From Lota lota (taxonomy: Eukaryota > Chordata > Actinopteri > Gadiformes > Lotidae), in assembly GCA_026745465.1 (NCBI GenBank), contig JACYXH010000864.1, forward strand, positions 546,001-610,000: a stretch of DNA of 64,000 bases, in the 5' to 3' direction. This document shows, one piece after another, positions 60,605-64,000 of this stretch (position 1 is the first letter of the stretch; each line of letters starts with the position of its first letter). A model generated the notes under the pieces. The model saw nothing but the letters and a program-made list of their open reading frames with translations, was not told the origin of the DNA and did not search any database. The translations under genes were made by a program, and so were the position numbers.

Positions 60605-60642
60605 GTACATTATCGTAATGATGTGTATATTTACCAATAAAT

Positions 60643-62082
60643 AAATAAATGAATTGATGATACTTTGCCAATCTTTAATGTCTTATCTGTCTTTTGTATG
60701 CCTTGCAAAAAAATACGTAGACTTTATATAATATTTATGTTAAATTAAAACAGCACCACTTACATACTTAATAACTTACACAGCCATAATGATGCCTAAC
60801 ATACCTCACATAACCTCTTAGAATATTTGTTTGTTTTTCACATATTCCTCAGCCATAATTTGCCATGTTCCTGTAATGCTTACCATTATACAGTAGCTGT
60901 TTATTTAATCTAAAGGGCCTTCCAAATGACTAGCCCAAATAGTAAATTGTTAGATACTCTAGTTCCATTTATTCCGATGTCACAAAAAACAACAGCTTAT
61001 GCAATAAAAAAATAAAATGTATCAATGTATAATATATTGTTTAGTGTTCATGATAAACATTCTGATTTTATCATTAACAGTTTTTCCCATGACATGTTTC
61101 TTTGTACTTTGCTCGGGGTTGAACAATAAAATGTGACATTTAGTTTCAAAGAATCAGATCAACAAGTCAAAGGCAGAAGCCAAAATAGCAAAGATCTCCA
61201 CAGCTACAGTGAACTTTCCTGGAGAACTGATATAACCAGCGATGAATGTGATCCAGACGGTACCGATTATTCACATACCAAAAGTTATATTAGTATTTGT
61301 CAACGTACTTTACCGCTGTCAAGTTGGCCCAAACTTTTGAGCTGTGACTTTGCTTGCTTGTTTGTTGAAAACACATTTTAATTTATTTCAGATTAGTTGT
61401 TTTAGAGTGGAACATTCCATTTTTTGGTTTCACTGAAGATTAAAAAACCTATTGATCTATATCCAACGCAAATTCCGTCTTAAAAAAAGTTCAAGCAACA
61501 AGATTTGAAAACCAAACTAACCTTTATTGAACCAAAAAATAAGTATTTGGTATTTTTTATCAGAATCACTTCCTTTCTTTGACACCCACATTTAAAACAT
61601 ATATTTATAAATTGTATTATTAGTATCTTCAGAATTATATACAAACAACTGTATACACCATGTCACTTTAGTGGCTCTGTAATAATTCATTTGAAATCAT
61701 ATTTCATTAAATAAAAGATAGAATAATCATTTTAAGGAAATATCATTGAAAGAGTGATTATACAAAAATCTATGTTTTTCATTTTAAGACATTTCTGATG
61801 ACCATCAATTGGGAATATGTAATTTAATGAAGCTTTGATTGAAGAAGAATTAAAAATACAGAGGGGCTTTTTCTGTATAAAAAAAAAAAAAACCCACAGT
61901 GTCATAACTGGGCGGTTCTCTAATGTTTAAATTCACAAGTCAGAAGTATATTAATGAATACTTGGAATAGAATAGCCATTTACTTCGTGCTCATGTGGAA
62001 GCCAAGTAGTCTCTAGAATAAACTAATTGTGGAAATATATTAACTAGACTATAGCAATATTTATACATATTTAGCAGCAGTG
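60643..62082. other. Clade V spacer 2
   Basis: Near copy of spacer 1, with the relic at 61086-61262 and the copy 3 promoter. The CATAACTGGGCGG motif is kept at 61903-61915, but the TATA-like box reads TATATTAA at 61947-61954. Confidence 0.6.
61086..61262 (-). pseudogene. Relic of an opposite-strand OlfC 7TM exon in clade V spacer 2
   Basis: Duplicate of the relic at 55395-55570, with a few base differences (AKISTAT here against ANISTDT in the other strand reading). Only the end of a 7TM exon is present. Confidence 0.78.
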
Positions 62083-64000
62083 ATGGCTCACATTGCTCCC
62101 AATATTCTTCTTCTATCAGTCGTGTTTCTCTTGAACGACCTCGATGTTAGTTCAGCCGCCCTCTTCACCGACTGTGCTTTCATCGGAGAAGAAGAGTCAA
62201 ACAGTTTTTACGAAGACGGAGATGTGGTGTTAGGGGGCGTCTTTCCTCTACACTACGCCCGTGTGTCTTCTCTTCCAACTTACACATCCAAACCAGAACC
62301 TGGCTCATACAAGTAGTAAGCATCTAACATCTGTGTTTTCCTATGCATGTGTATTATGTTTTACTTGTCGAGTGTACATCTGATGAACATTAACAAAATG
62401 TTTAGTTTCAGTGCACGTGCCCTCCGTTGGATGCAGACCATGACCTTTGCTATCAGGGAGATCAACCAGCGCAGTGACCTGCTGCCAGGGCTGAGGCTGG
62501 GGTTCCACATCAGAGACAGCGGCAACGACATACCCGTGTCTCTGAAGGGCTCCCTGCTTCTGGTGAATGGACAGCCGGGCCCCCCTGCTATCCAGAATGG
62601 GAGTCTGGAGGCAGTCAGGGGACTTTCTGGCAAGGGTGATCTGATTCGTTTAGGCTCCAGGTCTACAGTTTTAGGTTGTGCCGATGTCACCAGGTCCCCG
62701 TCCCCTGTTATCATAGGAGATGCATCCTCTGGTGTGTCTATGGCTCTGCTTAGAAGTCTGGGCCCCTTTCAGATCCCCCTGGTGAGACTATATGAACCCT
62801 GTTCTTTAAATCATATATGTTACTCTTTATTTGTCACATGCACTTCGTATATACTGTATAAATATATGTATTTTAAACTATGTCCGTATACGTATCCAAA
62901 TGTTTTGTACAGATATATATTGTATAAAACGTTTACATGAAACAAAGAAAATAATGAAATATGGTCAAATATTTATTTAAAGGGTTGTACATTTCAGAAA
63001 CATTGTGTGGAGAAGTAATCCTCTGTTTTGTCCCTCCACTAGGTGAGCTACTTTGCCTCCTGCAGCTGTCTGAGCGAGAAGAAAGAGTTTCCCATGTTCA
63101 TGCGCACCATGCCCAGTGATGTCTTCCAGGTCAGAGCCCTGGCCCGCTTGGTCAGCCACTTTGGCTGGACCTGGGTGGGGCTCATTGGCCAGGAGTCTGA
63201 CTATGCGCGCTTTGCCATACAGCTCTTTCTCCAGGAGTCGTCACTGTATGGCGTGTGCGCTGCCTATGTTCACCTCTATCCCATAGTTCTGAGTCAGCAG
63301 CCTCTGGATGAGCTCCTGGATATCATTCAGGTAGATGTAGGGTCGATAGGTTAACTGATTAAAGGTTTTAATATATTTAAATTCAGGGTGGAATAAAAGA
63401 CAAAATAAACCTTAATTAAACACTTAACTAAGGATTATGGATATTGAAATTAAAATGAAAGCGTTGTCGAGAACACTTGATGTATACAACCTGAGTTGAT
63501 TTGATTACTCAAAGGAACACGTCAGGTATTTTTAAGTCATTTATTTTCTAGTCAATTTGAGCAAGTAATTCTACATAAAGAAAATCTCTTCTGGACTTCA
63601 AGTTTGTCCTGGATATTTCTTCTGCTACTCTTCTAATGATACTCTTTTGCCAGACTATCTCATAATTACTGACTATGTATTTATGGTGTTAACAGGGGTC
63701 ATCTTCAAAGGTCATAATTAACTTCTGCAGTGAGTCAGAAGTGCAAAGCATCATGAGAGCCATTCGGCAGCGGAATATCACGGGCATCCAGTGGATCGCG
63801 GGCGAGGCCTGGGCCACCGCCAACTCACTCTGGGAAGAGTTCGGCGACCTCTTGAGCGGCACCTTGGGCTTCGGTATCCGCAGAGCCGAGGCAATTCCGG
63901 GGCTGAAGCTGTATCTGTCCAGGCTTCGACCGTCCAACATCCAAGACTCGGCTTTCCTCACAGAGCTCTGGGAGGAGACGCTGAACTGCAGACTGAACGG
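62083..64000 (+). CDS. OlfC/V2R-like receptor, clade V copy 3 (3' end outside window)
   Basis: First four exons of a third clade V gene: 62083-62315, 62406-62781, 63043-63330 and 63696 to beyond 64000. All visible reading frames are open. It begins [11 protein letters not shown], and the visible ligand domain matches copies 1 and 2 except for a cluster in exon 2: RDSGNDIP instead of RDSCDDVP, which removes a cysteine kept in every other gene of the window. DVFQ replaces DAFQ and GLIGQESD replaces GVIGQDSD. Whether the 7TM part is intact cannot be seen. Confidence 0.88.

Larger units (their letters stand above)
49820..64000. repeat. Three-unit tandem array of clade V genes
   Basis: Gene plus upstream spacer repeated with periods of 5670 and 5694 bases between start codons. 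The third unit is cut by the window end. Confidence 0.9.

Noticed and set aside
1-64000. CRISPR arrays, bacterial operons, tRNA or rRNA genes, retroviral elements
   Set aside because: I saw no regularly spaced repeats, no operon-like packing, no convincing RNA gene and no reverse transcriptase or LTR signals. The window is an intron-rich vertebrate gene cluster.

Overview
The window looks like teleost fish DNA carrying part of a large OlfC array (class C olfactory receptors, the fish equivalent of vomeronasal V2R receptors, related to CaSR and mGluR). Every intact gene has the same layout: signal peptide, venus-flytrap ligand-binding domain, nine-cysteine domain and 7TM domain ending in the family hallmark [12 protein letters not shown] Tc1/mariner transposon with an open DD34E transposase, AT-rich introns and the absence of bacterial or viral signals fit a bony fish. 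The species cannot be fixed from sequence alone. Gene models were built by hand from splice sites. Exon phases add up exactly in all seven models called intact, and in the visible parts of the two genes cut by the window edges.

Layout. Bases 1-15.6 kb hold three tandem, nearly identical minus-strand genes (clade I copies 1-3, period about 6.0 kb; copy 1 is cut by the window start). Bases 16.8-21.3 kb hold a plus-strand clade II gene, head to head with clade I copy 3 and with a 1-base frameshift. A Tc1 element (21.8-23.3 kb) separates it from an intact clade III gene (23.5-27.4 kb). The block from inside the clade II gene through the clade III gene is tandemly duplicated at 28.2-36.0 kb, giving a 5'-truncated clade II pseudogene and a second intact clade III gene. 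Then come a minus-strand clade I relic (36.2-36.5 kb) and an intact clade II gene (37.3-41.7 kb). A gene graveyard (41.9-44.6 kb) holds spacer and gene fragments. A single minus-strand clade IV gene lies at 44.7-49.3 kb. Three tandem clade V genes on the plus strand (50.7 kb to the window end, period about 5.7 kb) complete the array, the last cut by the window edge.

The genes are not a pathway but alternative sensors. By family knowledge each olfactory neuron expresses one or few OlfC receptors, probably tuned to amino acids: the Glu of the SEAW-type motif and the Tyr of the DYG-type motif, which match amino-acid-contacting residues of CaSR, are kept. The unusual content is in gene architecture: extra introns that differ between clades, introns inside the normally single 7TM exon, probable GC-AG introns, loss of a normally paired cysteine in clade V, and repeated birth and death of a head-to-head clade I/clade II gene pair.
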